64,000 nt of DNA from Xanthoparmelia taractica. Taxonomy: Eukaryota; Ascomycota; Lecanoromycetes; Lecanorales; Parmeliaceae. Below are positions 46,147-59,305 of this stretch, one piece after another (positions within the stretch are counted from its first letter, which is position 1; the number at the start of each line of letters is the position of its first letter). A model generated the notes under the pieces. That model ran no database searches and was not told the origin of the DNA. It saw only the letters and a list, made by a program, of their open reading frames with translations. The stretch is from assembly GCA_033085395.1 (NCBI GenBank), contig JANQBS010000053.1:150023-214022 (forward strand), in the 5' to 3' direction. Both the position numbers and the translations under genes were made by a program.

Positions 46147-46516
46147 ATGAAGTTCGTCCTTGCTGCCCTTGCCCTCGTGGCTGTAGGCGTCAACGCCCAG
46201 GTAAATAGAGCTTCACTGCTGTTTTCAGTCCTCAGAGAACAAGTTGACAAGTTTCTAGTCGCTCTCCACTGTGATGGCTCCGTGCGGCACCTCCTGCCCT
46301 TCAGCTGCGCCAGACAAAATGATCACTCGCAGTGCACCGCCCATGGAGACATCACCTTGCCCATCTCTCCTCATCAGCAGTGTCGCCATGAATGCAACAA
46401 GCGGCGTCACCACCGGTTCTCCCACACCAACCCATTTCGCTGGAGGCGCCAACCACCTGGCTGGATCTTTGGGTGGAGTTGCTCTTGCTGCCGCTGCCGC
46501 TGCTTTCGCGCTGTGA
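46147..46516 (+). CDS. small secreted protein, GPI-anchor candidate
   Basis: Two exons (46147-46200, 46259-46516) give 103 residues. MKFVLAALALVAVGVNAQ is a clear signal peptide that ends exactly at the intron. The mature part has four Cys in its first half (APCGTSCPSAAP, TSPCPS), one N-x-T sequon and a Ser/Thr/Gly-rich stretch. The C-terminus is a short hydrophobic tail, SLGGVALAAAAAAFAL, with no basic residues after it. This is the layout of a GPI-anchored fungal wall protein, with an omega site likely around the preceding Gly/Ala/Asn. The Cys content is too low for a standard eight-Cys CFEM domain. Function unknown. It may be a surface protein or small effector-like protein. Confidence 0.7.
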
Positions 46517-48707
46517 GGATTACTGATCCCAAGTTGGGGGTGGGAGATAATTGAGAGGTGACCTGAAGTAGCTGGTGTCTGGAAAGCTCTTTGTATTTTA
46601 TATGCACGCTGGAGTAGTCGATTGGGGTTCGTCTGCCAGGCTCTTGAACTGATACCACTGGGCTGGCCGCAAGGCAGCTGCGCGATCACACATGTACATA
46701 CCTATGGCATATCTGTTAAGATTTTCTGGCACCTTCAATCAAAATACCACGTAATCATACAGCATTCTTTACCAACCAATCCCAGATGCCCTTGAGAAGG
46801 GAGCAACTGCCCCTTTCCGACTCCAAAAGCGGATACAGAAGGAGATCCAAAGCGAGTCAAGTTTGCTGTCTTCCATCGCAACTAATGAAGCCGTTATTGT
46901 CTCTCAATGGATAATTTTCCAATGAAACTCTAATACTTTAACCCATGACAGTAACAGTCACGCGGCTCTTCCACCACTGCAGCGCAAACCCAACAATGAC
47001 TCGGGGTGCACGAAACAAGCAGCTATGATCGCCTTCAAGTAGACGCGAGATCGAGAGGGTGGAAACGAGATAGATCGCTAGCACAAGTATGTGTTAGGGT
47101 TTGCATTCAATGCCCAAAGTAGGCTTGTCGAGAGTCACAACAACATGCCAATATCGCTCGCGGGGAAACCCGCCGCTAGCAGTTTTGCTCTAAAGTACAC
47201 GGTCCAAGGTGGTAAGGGTCGTATCGAATGTTGCCGCTCGTGGTCGCTCATGCGATCCACAAATGTGGAAAGCTCGAGACGGGTGGGAGACCGGCAGCTA
47301 TAGTGATGACAACGATAGAGTATACTTGTGCACCTATCTGGGATGGCCGTCAAACACGAGTAGGTAGTAGAGCCGACATCCAAGGAAAATAAATTATGGT
47401 AGCGGGACCGTAGGAAAGCCTCTGGCGTGATATGACGCTGAGACCCTGAATCAAAGATTCAATCAGCATCATGCATTTGCGAAGCGGAAACGACTTACTA
47501 CAAGTCATGTGGAGATCAAATCCCCGTGTTTAGCGTAGTAGATATTTTACAGTCATGGGCGCTTGATGGTCTTGTTAATTTAGGTGGCCTGAAGAGGGTC
47601 CATACGGGACATTGAACAGCATGATGTTGTATTGACAGGACAGTCCTTTCTTTCCTGAGTGGTACCCCTAAGAGTCGCTCTGACCAATGCCTGAATACTG
47701 TGCGCCTCTCATTCGCTGCATATCTCCCGCTTTCGTTGACCCATTCGCAGTGTCCTTACTTCATACTCAAGACCTGGAATTCTTCATGTAAGCCGCCCAA
47801 TCGGAAAAGATTCAAAAGAGCCACCTTGGTTGGCTAAAGAAGGTGATTCACACAGGAGCAGGATTGTCTACAAATCATATCCCACTTGTCATGTCATGCC
47901 GTCATTTGTATTCTTTATAATGGCAGATGCTTGTTAGGCTCCTGTGGCACTTTCATACGGTATTCCTCGAATGTGCAGCTAAGCAGAAGCAATGGATCTT
48001 GATGATTTGACCAGTCACCCGTCCTGAAAAAAAGTATCATCAGGAGGCGTGACTGGGCCGCCTTCCCAAGTTGAGGAAGGCGGGTTAGGGTTTTTACGAG
48101 TGTTAGCCCTAACTATACCTATACTTGCGCCTACCTACCTCAGTGGACAGAGACCTCCGCGGTTTCCAATTTAGATTCATAGAGATGAGTCCAACAGTGG
48201 CTGAGGTGTGGTCAACGCTGCGACCTCTGACCTTAGCCGAACTATGCTTAATCTAGGCTGAGCTGGATTTCAGGTGCGATGCATCAGTTCTGCGATTCTT
48301 CTCCCAGCAGCTCCTTCCTCCCATGCTTCTTCCTGGTCACCCTTCAGTCGCAATGTCTCTTGCCTGGAAGAATGCGGAGAGTGCGCGACGTCTTTCAGCT
48401 CGCTGTCCTCGGTTAGTATCATCTATTCACTCCTATTTGCGGGTACTGGATATCCTCTCCAAAACACACTCTTTCTGGGCTGCCTCTTTCCGGTGCTGGT
48501 CATCTCTCAGCATCGAGCTGGTCTCACCCTTTGTTGGACGACTAGTGACCCGATATCCTGATATTCTTACAACGCTGTCTCCCTCCGTATCATTCGATAG
48601 CCATTGCGCTACCTTCGGCCCATTTTTGGTGCTTCGCCTAGCACTTGGAGACTGTGGTAGTCGACCAAAGCCTTGAACGGCCCTCGTATGCAACCCAGCT
48701 ATTCCTG
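46517..48707. other. intergenic, no supported gene
   Basis: This is 2.2 kb with only short overlapping ORFs. A plus-strand ORF at 48323-48676 (117 codons) lacks recognisable features. GGTTAGGGTTTTT at about 48084-48096 followed by CCCTAAC is an isolated telomere-like coincidence. Confidence 0.4.
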
Positions 48708-49922
48708 ATGTCGCGCTCAATTGCCAGGGGAAGGTTCGCCATTCTACAAATATTGCGCTTCTTGATTTTCCTTAACACCACCATCGCACTTCACCACATG
48801 AAGCGTCCGCCCCTTGCCTACGTCGGTCGGCGAGCCGAGACCGTGCCCTTGGTAGTCAAGAGTCTGTGTTCGGAGACCATATACCCCGGAATAGTCACTC
48901 AATCTGGAACTGCGCCGTCAACTGGAGGCTTTGAGCTTCAGACGGGAGAACAGAGGAATCTCACTGTTGGTGCAGACTGGCAAGGCCGAGTGTGGGGCCG
49001 CACCAACTGCAGCTTTAACTCTCAAGGAACAGGACCAGCCAATGCCGGTGGAAACAATGGCGGTGGTCGTGCATGCGGAACTGGAGACTGTGGTGGCATT
49101 ATCAATTGCAAGGCAACGGTGCGCGTCCTATCGTAGTGGATTGGAGAATGCTAATCTGTGGTAGGGCGAAACACCAGTGAGCCTGGCCGAATTTACGCTT
49201 GCAACTTCAACTGGTCAGACGTTCTATGACATATCACTTGTCGACGGCTACAATCTTCCATTAGCGATAGTATCGCTCTATCCTGAGTCTGATAACTCTT
49301 CCTTGACCCAAATACCTCCTAATTTGACGAACCCTATCTGCATTGGCACAGCTGCCCTCTTGACCGCTCAGGGTGATACTTCTGGTTCGCATTCTGGCAC
49401 AAATTCATCGTATCCCATCCCTCTCGAAAAGAGTGTGAGTATATCTGATGTCGCATCCTGGTGTCCCTGGAATCTGCAGGTGAACATTCCGACGGTGCCC
49501 TCCGATGGTGTCTACTCATACCCGGACACTAAGATCCAGAGGCCTGGGTTCGACCCTTGTTTTTCTGCCTGCGCGAAGTATGGCCATGCGGCAGACTGTT
49601 GCACAGGTAGCTACGATAGTCCAAATTCTTGCAAGCCAAGCAGTTACAGTACAGCGGCGAAGTCAGTCTGCCCGGATGCTTACAGCTTCGGTTCGTGTTC
49701 TCTACATGCTTCACCTCAATGATAGCAGAGCTGACATGATAGGAAGCTTTTGATGACCAAACGTCTACTTTCATCATCCCCTCTGGTGGTGGCTTCGAGG
49801 TTACCTTTTGTCCGACAGGCCGATCGTCCAATATCTTGAAGGTTTACAAGCAGCAGCTCGCCCAGCTTTCTGAGACAGGCAGCGTATCGGAGTCATTACT
49901 TAAGGCCATGCATGTCGGGTAG
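48708..49922 (+). CDS. secreted thaumatin-like protein
   Basis: Three exons (48708-49118, 49165-49690, 49747-49922) give 370 residues. The N-terminus contains a hydrophobic stretch (FAILQILRFLIFLNTTIALH) that can serve as a signal peptide. The thaumatin fold is shown by LCSETIYPGIVTQSGTAPSTGGFEL, the signature-like DWQGRVWGRTNCSF, CGTGDCGGIINC, AEFTLATSTGQTFYDISLVDGYNLP, CFSACAKYGHAADCCTG and CPDAYSF|AFDDQTSTF. The many paired Cys fit the disulphide-rich family. The last acceptor is taken at 49746 (GGAAG) because the nearer ATAG gives a stop after four codons. Fungal thaumatin-like proteins are linked to beta-glucan binding or hydrolysis, and whether this one is catalytic is unknown. Confidence 0.9.
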
Positions 49923-51020
49923 GAGAGTTCCAGAGATAGAATGATGCTGGCTTGCAGGGCCTCCACGGATTATAGTATAGTGGTGGCGCGTTGGCGGTGG
50001 CTAGCGGGTTACCTTCGTTTAGTCATCTTTCACCCTGCATTTTAGAGCTCTGGGCGCTGGAACGCTGGCAATAATGGTACTCCCTTTACCTGATTCTCAT
50101 AGCCAATTTTCATGGATCAAAGCGGTACTTGTCAAGGCGCAATGGCCTGCAGATACGCAAGGTCAAATTTTACATGGTTACAGTGGTGGCTTGAGAGAAG
50201 GCTGGGCGTAATCAGATTAGTACTTCAAGGCTGTGTAAAATGCAGAAATTAAGGAGGTTCCGACGAAAGTATTATGCGACGATTAAATCCTATGCACCGT
50301 TTTCAGCTCCCAGCACATGCCGAGTCCAACGTATGACACATGGCTCTTGCATGCCGCTCTGGGCCGCTGAGGGCCCGAAACATTCCTATAAGGCAAAGAG
50401 CGATAAGTACCCAGGTACCTTAAGGCCATCGATAGGCCACCCCGCCTATCTGTCTGACACTTGTCCGAAGATGTTTCGATGAATCACAGACCGATTGATA
50501 CTGTACATGAATAGGTCTATCGTGAAACTATGAGACAACAGCTCGTTAGGTAGATAATCAATGAATAATTGAATCAATATTCATGCGGTTGCAGGAGGAG
50601 TGGATGATTGAATTGGTCACCGCTCCCCGCGCCATGGTGGCCCCGCATCGCCCTGTCCTGCTGCGCAATATGCACCCACACCAGAAGCGGTGCTTACAAA
50701 GTGCTAGTTCTGTCAGCCTACTGGAATATTATGGCTTCCTCACACACCCTCCTTCTCTCCTGTCATCTTGCTTTTCATTTTCATCTTGCTTTCCTTTCCA
50801 CTGTCGACGGCTTCGCTCGAGCGTTGCGGAATTTTTTTTTGACGTGGTCACTGGTGCGCATATATAAACGGCTTCAGCTCGCTGATGGTGGTGTGTGATT
50901 GGTCGTAACGACCTCGGTGTCTTTGCGCGAAATCTTCTGCTTACTGTTCAATCGATATAATCTTGTCCGCTTCCTCTGCGGTGGAAGGCGCTGCCATCAA
51001 ACCCAACGGAGCTTCCGAAA
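49923..51020. other. intergenic, no supported gene
   Basis: This 1.1 kb holds only short ORFs. A TATA-like CATATATAAAC near 50859 and a pyrimidine-rich stretch precede the next gene. Confidence 0.45.
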
Positions 51021-52333
51021 ATGGGACAACCATCGTTGCCCAAGTGGAGGCCACAGCGGACACTGATAGATCTGTACAATGAAAAGGACCAAACGCCGTG
51101 GTACTGGAGAGCAGCGGCTTCCCTATCCGCGCTCTTAATAATGATTGGGTATGTTCTGGCCTTCAAACGCCAAATCTGGTACCCAAGCTGACCGTCTCCA
51201 GCTTCCTCATATTCCCCTCCGCCTTCAAGCAGGATTCCCCCCTCATGATCAGCTCGAAAGCCGCGACTGTCGCTGCTATCATCCTCCTCGTCCTCGGTTA
51301 CGCCCTCTCGCTCGTTACATCCCTTATCTGCCGCTCATGGATCTTTCAGCTCGACATCATCTTTGTGCCCTGCCTGTCCTCCTCGATTCTCGGTCTCATC
51401 AATGTGCTCTACAGCCTCTCCACACACGACAAGTCCCTACAGTGGACCTCTTCATCCATAGTCGCTCTCGCTCTGTCCATAATCTCGAGCCTCACATACA
51501 CTACAACAGCTCTCTTCACCTTCCGAAAGATATATATTGTAAAAGCGAGGGATGCGATGCATCGATACCACTCAGACTCAACGGATGCTATGATGCCGGA
51601 ATCAGAGCAACAGCGGCAGCAGTTGCTACGGCTGCTGCAGCAGCAGGAGGATGCGAAGCAACAAAATCCGGACAACGGCCAATCGACTTTCAAAATCGAC
51701 TGGCCTGGCAACGCAGATAGAAGAAGCACGATAGTCACACTGAGGAGTCTGCCACGAGCAGCGCGAAACTCAAATGGGAACGGCAACAGCGACCTATACA
51801 GCGGTCAAGACGCAAACCCTCCACCTCTGCCGCCGATGCATTCAATGGCGGAAGCAGCGTCGTTGGACCCAAGATTCGGACCAGCCGAAGGAACCCTACC
51901 CTCGGACGCAGGTACCTATATATCTTCGAACAATAGCTATGTGGATGGCGATATCCCAGGCATCATGAACACCCGCTACAACCCACCCACTCGGTTCCCG
52001 CCGCCGAATCTACCACAACTCCAAGCGAATGGCTACCCCATAGAGAAGCCTGGAATCGTAGATATGGACGTCTCGCCTTCAAGCCAACGGCCTGAATACC
52101 ACATCGTCGAAGAACGTACACGAGGAAGGAATCAATACCGCATGCTTAACGAGCAAAGGCAACAGAGTAACGAAGCGCCTAGGAGTCAGAGCCGGGAGAG
52201 CAGGAGGATGGAGATCGAGCTTGCCGATAGGGGAAAGGTGAGAGATGGATTTAATAGCGGACAGGAATTTGAGGACGTAGAGGTGATCGGACGGATCCGG
52301 AGGGTCGAGACGGATGGGTGGGGGAGGAGGTGA
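51021..52333 (+). CDS. four-TM fungal membrane protein, unknown function
   Basis: Two exons (51021-51148, 51202-52333) give 419 residues. Four hydrophobic segments are visible: AAASLSALLIMIG|FLIF (spanning the intron), AATVAAIILLVLGYALSLV, IIFVPCLSSSILGLINVLY and SIVALALSIISSLTYTTTALF. A long hydrophilic C-terminal tail of about 250 residues follows. It contains a Gln-rich stretch (QQRQQLLRLLQQQ), Pro-rich motifs and a highly charged end (RGRNQYRMLNEQRQQ, GRIRRVETDGWGRR). No family name is recognised. Tetraspan proteins with disordered cytosolic tails are common in Pezizomycotina. There is no N-terminal signal peptide. Confidence 0.75.
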
Positions 52334-53209
52334 ATTGGGCGAGGCCTCTGGGCACTTTCTTTATGGGCGAATTCTCAGGCATCTTTACTTTTATCCGAGG
52401 ATGAAGCAAGGTGTTGTGGATTTGCGTGGAGTGGAACTAAGAGCGATAAAGCTATGGTTATATGAAGATTTCCCATCGCAAACGATATCTAAAGGGCCCT
52501 TTTCCCGAAATCATATATGCCATCCACTTCCTCCCTTTCCTTCCCATTTCCCCCCTTTCCTTCCCATCCCCCCCTCTCCCCCACAGAAACCCACTCCTGC
52601 CGCACCGAAGGCGGTTTCTTGGGGGTTAGTTGATAGGGGTGTATCCCTCACTGCTCGTTCTCGTTCGCAAAGACAGCCAAGTCCACAGCGTAGCTCCCAT
52701 CCCATCAACTCAACTGGCCATCCCCACGGTCTATGATCCTATACGAAGCTTCCCACGAAGCGTTGACACTCTGCTGATAATGTGACACACCTACCAAATG
52801 GCCTTTTACTCGCTTCAAAAGTCTCGTTGGTCCTCGTTCATGGACTGGAGAGGGTAAGGTAGTCGGGGGCGTGAATTTTTCGCACTTGCTTCGGAATATT
52901 GATGTGGGCTCGGTGGCTGTCTTGAATGGATATGGCTTTTGGGCGGTGCTGTGAGAGGGTGGTTTTGGAGGTGGGGAGTCGTATATGCACGGCGCTTGCC
53001 CCGGCACTCTACGATCCCACTGGGCTGTAGAATGATGGGGCGCAGTACGAGGCAGCCAGGCAGGCAGCCTTGGATCCAAGCCCCCGCGCAGAGCCTGACA
53101 TCTTGCATTTGCACTGCAAGTTATATCCAGTGCGAATATCGCCGAAAGGCACCATCTCCCTTTCCTCGTCCAAGTCAACCCATACGCTTTATGAATCGCT
53201 ATATTCGCC
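52334..53209. other. intergenic, no supported gene
   Basis: This holds a pyrimidine-rich tract near 52522-52592. A minus-strand ORF at 52705-53274 (189 codons) overlaps the first exon of the STAND gene and has no recognisable domain, so it is not called. Confidence 0.45.
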
Positions 53210-56200
53210 ATGGCTGAACCTGTTTCGCTAGCTGCTAGCATTGCTGGCCTCATAAGTTTGGGTGTCGAGATCACAAAGATTACCCGGAATTATGGTAGCG
53301 GAGTCCGCCGAGCATCAAAGGACGTAGAAGAGTTTCTCCAGGAGCTTGCAGCCCTTGTCAAAATCCTCCGCCAATTAGACAAATTACTAAAGAGTGACAC
53401 AATCGACGAGGTCAACTTTGATCAGACCTCGGTACTTTTCTTGACGCATGATGCATGCCGCAAGGAACTCACAGCAATCCGTTCGAAGCTGCTCAGCAGA
53501 AGCCGCGGCCATAGAATCCTGAGGGCTTTAACGTGGCCATTTGTGAAGAAAGAACATCAACGGACCATTGCAGGCATACATCGATGGGCGCAGACGTTTC
53601 AATTTGCGTTGACGATTGATGGATGGTAAGTCACCCACTTCCTAAAATATGAAAGCATCTGAGAAATATAGTCAACTCTTAACGAACACCGCGGGAGACG
53701 TTGTTTCTATCCTGCGCTCTCAGTTGCAGACTTTGGAGGAAACGAAGAAGATATCGAAAGTAATTCTAATCCTCTAAGGAGGTGCTCAGGAGGCATCAAT
53801 TTGCATAAATGCCGTCTTGGATTCAGTCAGATTGTTCTCTAGTACCACCGATGACATCTTCAATGTGAAGGAAAATGTAGAAACTCTGACACGACTTGCC
53901 CTAGGTAATTGCAACATCCTTCCCCACCCGCAAACGCATACATTGAATCACTGACTGTCCTAGACAATCAATTAGATAAAACGCAAAAGTCCCATACTGA
54001 TGCAAAGCAGAAGTTGCTGGAATGGCTCTCGCCTTTGGAATTTCGGCCCAAGCAGCTAGACGTCCTTAGCCGTCGCTCTCTGTCTACGGGGGGATGGCTG
54101 CTGGAGAACGATGATTTCCGGATCTGGCTAAGTGGCAAAGGACCTCCCTGTTTGTGGTGTTCGGGGATCCGTTAGTATCTAGAAAGCAAGCTCCATAGAA
54201 GTTTGACTGACCAATATCAACAGCCGGCGCGGGTAAACCCGTTCTCACGTGAGTATTATTTAATACCTTTTGTCTCTGAGCTCAGAAAAACAAAACAGGT
54301 CCATCGTTGTCGATCACCTACTATCAAATCCGCCTACCTCTCACACCGCTGTCGGTTATATCTATTTCGATTACAAAGACAAAGACACGCATAATGTGTT
54401 GGTAGTATTTTCCAACATCCTACGCCAATTGCTTGAACGAGTTGGCACAATCCCCCAAGAAATCCAACGTTTCTACGACTCTTTACCACCCGAACGAAGA
54501 GAAACCGGCTTAGACTTTAACAAATGCATTTCATTCATTCACATTGCTTGCAAGGATTTTGATAGGGTTTTTTTGATCTTTGATGCTCTGGATGAATGTC
54601 CCGTTCATGATATCAACGCCAATGAGCTCAGGTCAAAAATGATCTCTACAATACGGAAAGTATCCCAGTTTGCGGCTACATTCATCACTTCTCGTCCCCA
54701 TCTAAATCTAGCAGAAGAGCTTAATGACTGCACGAAATTGGAAGTTCGAGCCACCAACAGCGACATGCGTGCTTACTTAAAAGCTCGCACAGCTGATCAT
54801 GCGGTCCTTCGGAGACTCATCAATCAAGACTCCGCTCTGGAGACTCACCTCATAGACACGATTTGCAGTAAATCTAATGGAATTTGAGCCTCTCCTTCCG
54901 CTATTTATATATGTTTTAGCTAATATGTCTCAGGTTTCTCCTTGCTCGGCTTCAGATGGATTCTTTGATAAGTCAAACCAGCGCACGCAATATAAATAGG
55001 GCGCTTGAACGCCTGCCAGAGAAGTTGAATGACACATTCGATGACGCCATGAACAGAACCGCTGCTCAACCTGCAGAACACTCGATACTAGCAAAGCGAG
55101 TCATATCCTGGATCTTCTACGCTAAACGGCCTCTACAAATCGCTGAACTTCGTGAAGCTCTTGCTGTCGAACCTGGGGACACAAAACTAGAACAGTCGGG
55201 GGCTCACGACGTACAATTATCGTTAGATGTATGCTGCGGTCTTGTGTCTATCGACGAACAGGATAATGTAATACGATTGGTTCATTACTCCTTTCAGCAG
55301 TACCTCGAAGACCATTGGATGACCAATTGTCCGGGGTCTTGCTCGGCTATTGCAACCACTTGTCTCACTTATCTGGCATTGAAAGACTTCTCTCCCGAAG
55401 CAATGGAAGACACAAATAGGCTTACATCTCGGCTACCAGACTCGTCTTTGTCAACTCGCTCTCGATGGCAGGCCTGCCATAGGTTCTTATCGTATGTCGC
55501 CTCATACTGGGCTGAGCATGTGAAAGGCAATCTGGAAAAAGAACTTGAACCATTGATAATTCATTTCTTTAGCAAGAAGGTGCATTTGCTGTATGGCCTT
55601 CAGGAATATAACAAATTGAAATTCCGCAACTTGGAATATGACAACTGGCCCCATGAGCCTTCGCCCCTTCATCTTACCGCCTACTGGGGTCTATCACACA
55701 TAACCAATGTACTGGTTGATCAAGGCGCGGACGTGCATACGGAAGACGCTCAGAAATAGACATCTCTCCTTTATACCGCATTAAATGGCCAAATTGACGT
55801 TGCTTGTAATCTTCTACGCCTTGGGGCAGTTGTTGACGCGCGGGACTCGTCTGCCGCAACTCCTTTGCACGCTGCGGTTATCAATGACCATCTCGGCGTT
55901 GCTAAGATTCTCTTGGTGTGTGGATCAGATGCGAATGCACAGAACAAGGATGGTTCCACGCCAATGTCACTTGCAGCGTCCAATGGCAATCTTACCATGA
56001 TGGACCTATTGCTTCGAAGGGGCGCACAGTTGGAAAAGGCTGGGGAGCGTGGTCTCTCCCCACTTGAGATTGCAAGCCGTGAGGGCCATACAGCTGCCGT
56101 TCAATGGCTTCTGATGCGAGGCGCTGATGTCAACTCTAAGAACGCCTGTCCTTTAGTTGAAGCGATGTTTGCGAACCAGCCACATATTGTTCGCATCCTC

Positions 56201-57307
56201 CAGGATGCAGGAGCTGACATTAACGCGATGAATCGATCGGGGTACACAGCGTTAGGTGCAGCTGTAAAACAAGGCAACATGAACATTGTTCAACGATTGG
56301 TAAATGCTGGGGCCGACGTTAAGATCAGTGAGATGAGTCTTACAGATGGGACTCCACTTCATATGGCCGCCTTCAGAGGAGATGAGGCCCTTGTGGACCT
56401 CCTGCTTTGTCATGGAGCTGATGTCCACGCCCAAGGAGGAGAGCTGGGAACAGTACTACAGACGGCCATATACTCTCAAGATATTGATACGGTCCGAACG
56501 ATTCTACGCAGGTCTCCTGATGTCAACGTCAGTGCGGGTAGCTACGGGTCAACGCCTCTTGAGCTTGCGGTATTGTTGAAAGATCTTGGGATGTTGACTG
56601 TACTGCTGAAACATCAGGCGAATCCTGACATGCCTTCGTCGTTCAGTATTACGCCTCTGCATCATGCTGTGTACAATGGCTGGAAACAAGGCATCAAGAA
56701 GCTCTTAGGACACGGCGCAAATCCGCAACTTGTCGACCTCTATGGGCAATCTTGCCTAGACTCGGCGCACGCAGACAAGGATATGTTTTCCAAGCTTTTT
56801 GGCTCCAGATTTGCTTATGTCCCAACGCGCTTTAAAGCCCAGAAGCCCCGTTTGAGGCAGGCTGTTAGGGACTTGGTCACCGCACTGTTGCCCGATCCGA
56901 ACCGCCGGGATGGACGCAGATTGGATTATCATCACCTAGGCCACTGCTTGTTGAGATTGAATGATATTGACGAAGCAAGGACGAGCTTTGAACAACAGAT
57001 CAAGAACGTATTTTCCAAACATGAGTCCCGACACAACATCTTGTGTCACAGATGCGGTAGCGAGGAGATCGTCGGCAGCCGTTTTGTGTGCTACACGTGC
57101 GCTGACATTGATCTTTGCAGTACCCACATGAACCAGTACGTGTCAAACCCTCCAGATCCAAGATGCAAGACGCACCGGTTTCTAGAAGTCCCCGGTCCGA
57201 AGTGGAAGGATTACGGAAACGGCAAAGTGAATGATCTGAGCGAGACAATCAATGAATGGTTGGCACGCCTTCTGTTGAAATATGGTAACGCTACGGCGGA
57301 TACATGA
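53210..57307 (+). pseudogene. NACHT-ankyrin-ZZ STAND (NLR-like) gene with multiple lesions
   Basis: Exons are traced at 53210-53625, 53672-53904, 53964-54170, 54224-54248, 54299-54883 and 54934-57307. The N-terminal domain (MAEPVSLAASIAGLISLGVE...) is of the fungal STAND N-terminal type. Then come WLSPLEFRPKQ and a NACHT ATPase with IPGAGKPVLTS (Walker A), VFLIFDALDECP (Walker B) and ATFITSRPH. About 11 ankyrin repeats run from 55650 to about 56770, for example TPLHAAVINDHLGVAKILL. A ZZ-type zinc finger closes the protein (CHRCGSEEI..FVCYTCADIDLC..H). Such proteins act in fungal non-self recognition and regulated cell death. Lesions: TAA at 53775-53777 within an otherwise conserved frame, TAG at 55757-55759 between ankyrin units, a lost GT donor at 54884-54885 (TTGAGC in place of GTGAGC), and Pro where Walker A normally has Thr/Ser. 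Each stop is one C-to-T step from a Gln codon. Confidence 0.75.
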
Positions 57308-59305
57308 TGTCTTACAGTAGCTGAGCCTGCCCTTGATAGCTTCGAATGGGATTCTCAAGTACCATAGGCATTTCCGAGATCGAGCGCTTTTCCGGAATCC
57401 GATATATCCTAGCCATCACCTTCTCGTAAATGTGTATTGAATCACATAACACTCCTCCGAAAAGATAATGTCTGGACGGCTACCGAATTGGTCAAGACCA
57501 GGATTCTGAAGACAGTTGCTCACCGTAGGTAGGGATCGATGGGAGGTGCCATAGCGAGGATCGCTTCCGGAGCGAAGAGTAGACTTACTGCCTAGTCTAA
57601 AATGAGTTAGATGACTTCTATGGCTCGGGTGTGGCCCGAGTCGCTTCAACGGTGCATCGGCTGTACCTTTCTTTCCAATGCTTTGGAGGTACAACGACTT
57701 GATGATTACCAGGGTATCTGCTCCGAAAAGCAGATTGGCTTGCATGTCTCAAGCAAATATTGGAATCTATCAAAGCTGCTACCTCAGTGCAATTCCCTCT
57801 GAAACATGGAAGTGCCGGTCTTCGGCTCTCAGTGCATTATTCGTTCATGAGCTTACGCTTGGTCATGGGCCATTCGTCTGGAAAGCGACAACGCAGAACA
57901 TTCTATTCATTCGGAGAATTTGCCATGTAAGAGAATGACGAGCTTTGATTCTGCCGAATACGAGAAGATGGTCACGCTCACATAGGGTGATTTGAAAGAC
58001 CGGTAATCGCATTTGGCCAATCATCTAGCTGAGAACCGGCCAGCTCGATCAGCTCGAAAAGTGTTAACATACTCGTGGATGTACCTAATCGCGCGTAATG
58101 GAGCGTTCTAAGATGTCCGACTCACCGAGCATTTGTTCCTCTACATTATTTCATACTCACGTGGACCGGATCCTCGGCTATTGGTGATCTGCACAAGCTA
58201 GTCTTCGTATTTTGATTGCGACAGCTGCGAATCTTTAGTGGTGAATTAAACTGGATGGGGACGATTATTGCTGGCGCCCCACTGCAGGTCACCGTGATAT
58301 CAAGCTGCGCAGTGATCATAAACGGTGATAGCACCATTCTTTTCACTTAGGTGTTCGATTGGCTGAGTGCTGTCTTGCTATACTCGGTGATCGAAGACAC
58401 TGGGCAGCGGCAATAAAGGACTTTGATTTCCTGAAAATGATCAAAGAGCCAACACGCAGATGAGCACGGGGCCTTCAATCATCATTTCCGTCTACAAAAC
58501 AAAGTACCAGCAGTCAGCCCATCAGATCATGTCCTTTTGTCTAGGTAGAGGATGAGGACATGCTGACGGGAGAGCCCCTTCCTCAAACTCCTTACCGCCC
58601 CGAGCCTTGACTTACGGCAGTCCAATCCCTGGTACTTTTGCCGCCCAACGCACGAATCGCTCTCAGCTTCTCGGGCAAGCCGAACGCTCAGCCGGCCCAA
58701 TGATATAGGGAACAACTCACAGTTGAAGCAAAAAGTAACCTACTATTTTGATTGTAGGTACGCAGACTACCGCCTTTGACTCCGTTGCCAGGTTGTCCAG
58801 CGGTTAGACCCTTCAGACAGACGCCAACGCCCTTTGGCCGAAGTCTTCAACCTCGCATCATTGTAGTTGGGAAACGAAGCTGTTGGACTCAAGATGCTGC
58901 CAAGCCAAGACACGCATGTGACCTGCTTCTGGGGGCACGCTTCGATCATTGGTCTTCCACCTCCGTTAACATATTTATAATCTTTAGTTACAACCCACTT
59001 GCGCAGCACGGAGCCGTAAACCATACAATATCTGATTTGTACTTTACTCCAGAGCAACATCACAAGTCTTAAATACTTATTATCAGACCCCACAAGGTAA
59101 TACTCTCTTCCGCAAAATACCTCGCAGCATGTTTAACTTTTGCTGATTCTTTCGTGTATTCAGTCAAAGGGCTCGCTTTCCAGTATCTCACATCTTGTGA
59201 GTCCAAAGAGTGCTATCATCTTCACGTCTGATCGTCCACAGATCACTTATCAACTGCGTCCGTTAAGACCAAGGCTTATCAAACCTAGACTACAAGCCAG
59301 AGGAA
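57308..59305. other. intergenic between two STAND loci
   Basis: No gene is recognised in 2.0 kb. The missing N-terminal half of the downstream NLR remnant was looked for and not seen. A tRNA-like string near 58788-58806 was rejected. Confidence 0.45.

Noticed and set aside
48082..48115. Telomere-like TTAGGG / CCCTAA strings
   Set aside because: There are single copies only, in opposite orientations and not in tandem.
58788..58860. tRNA-like string GTTGTCCAGCGGTTAG
   Set aside because: It resembles an A-box/D-arm, but no T-arm (GGTTCRANNCC) or acceptor pairing follows at the right distance.
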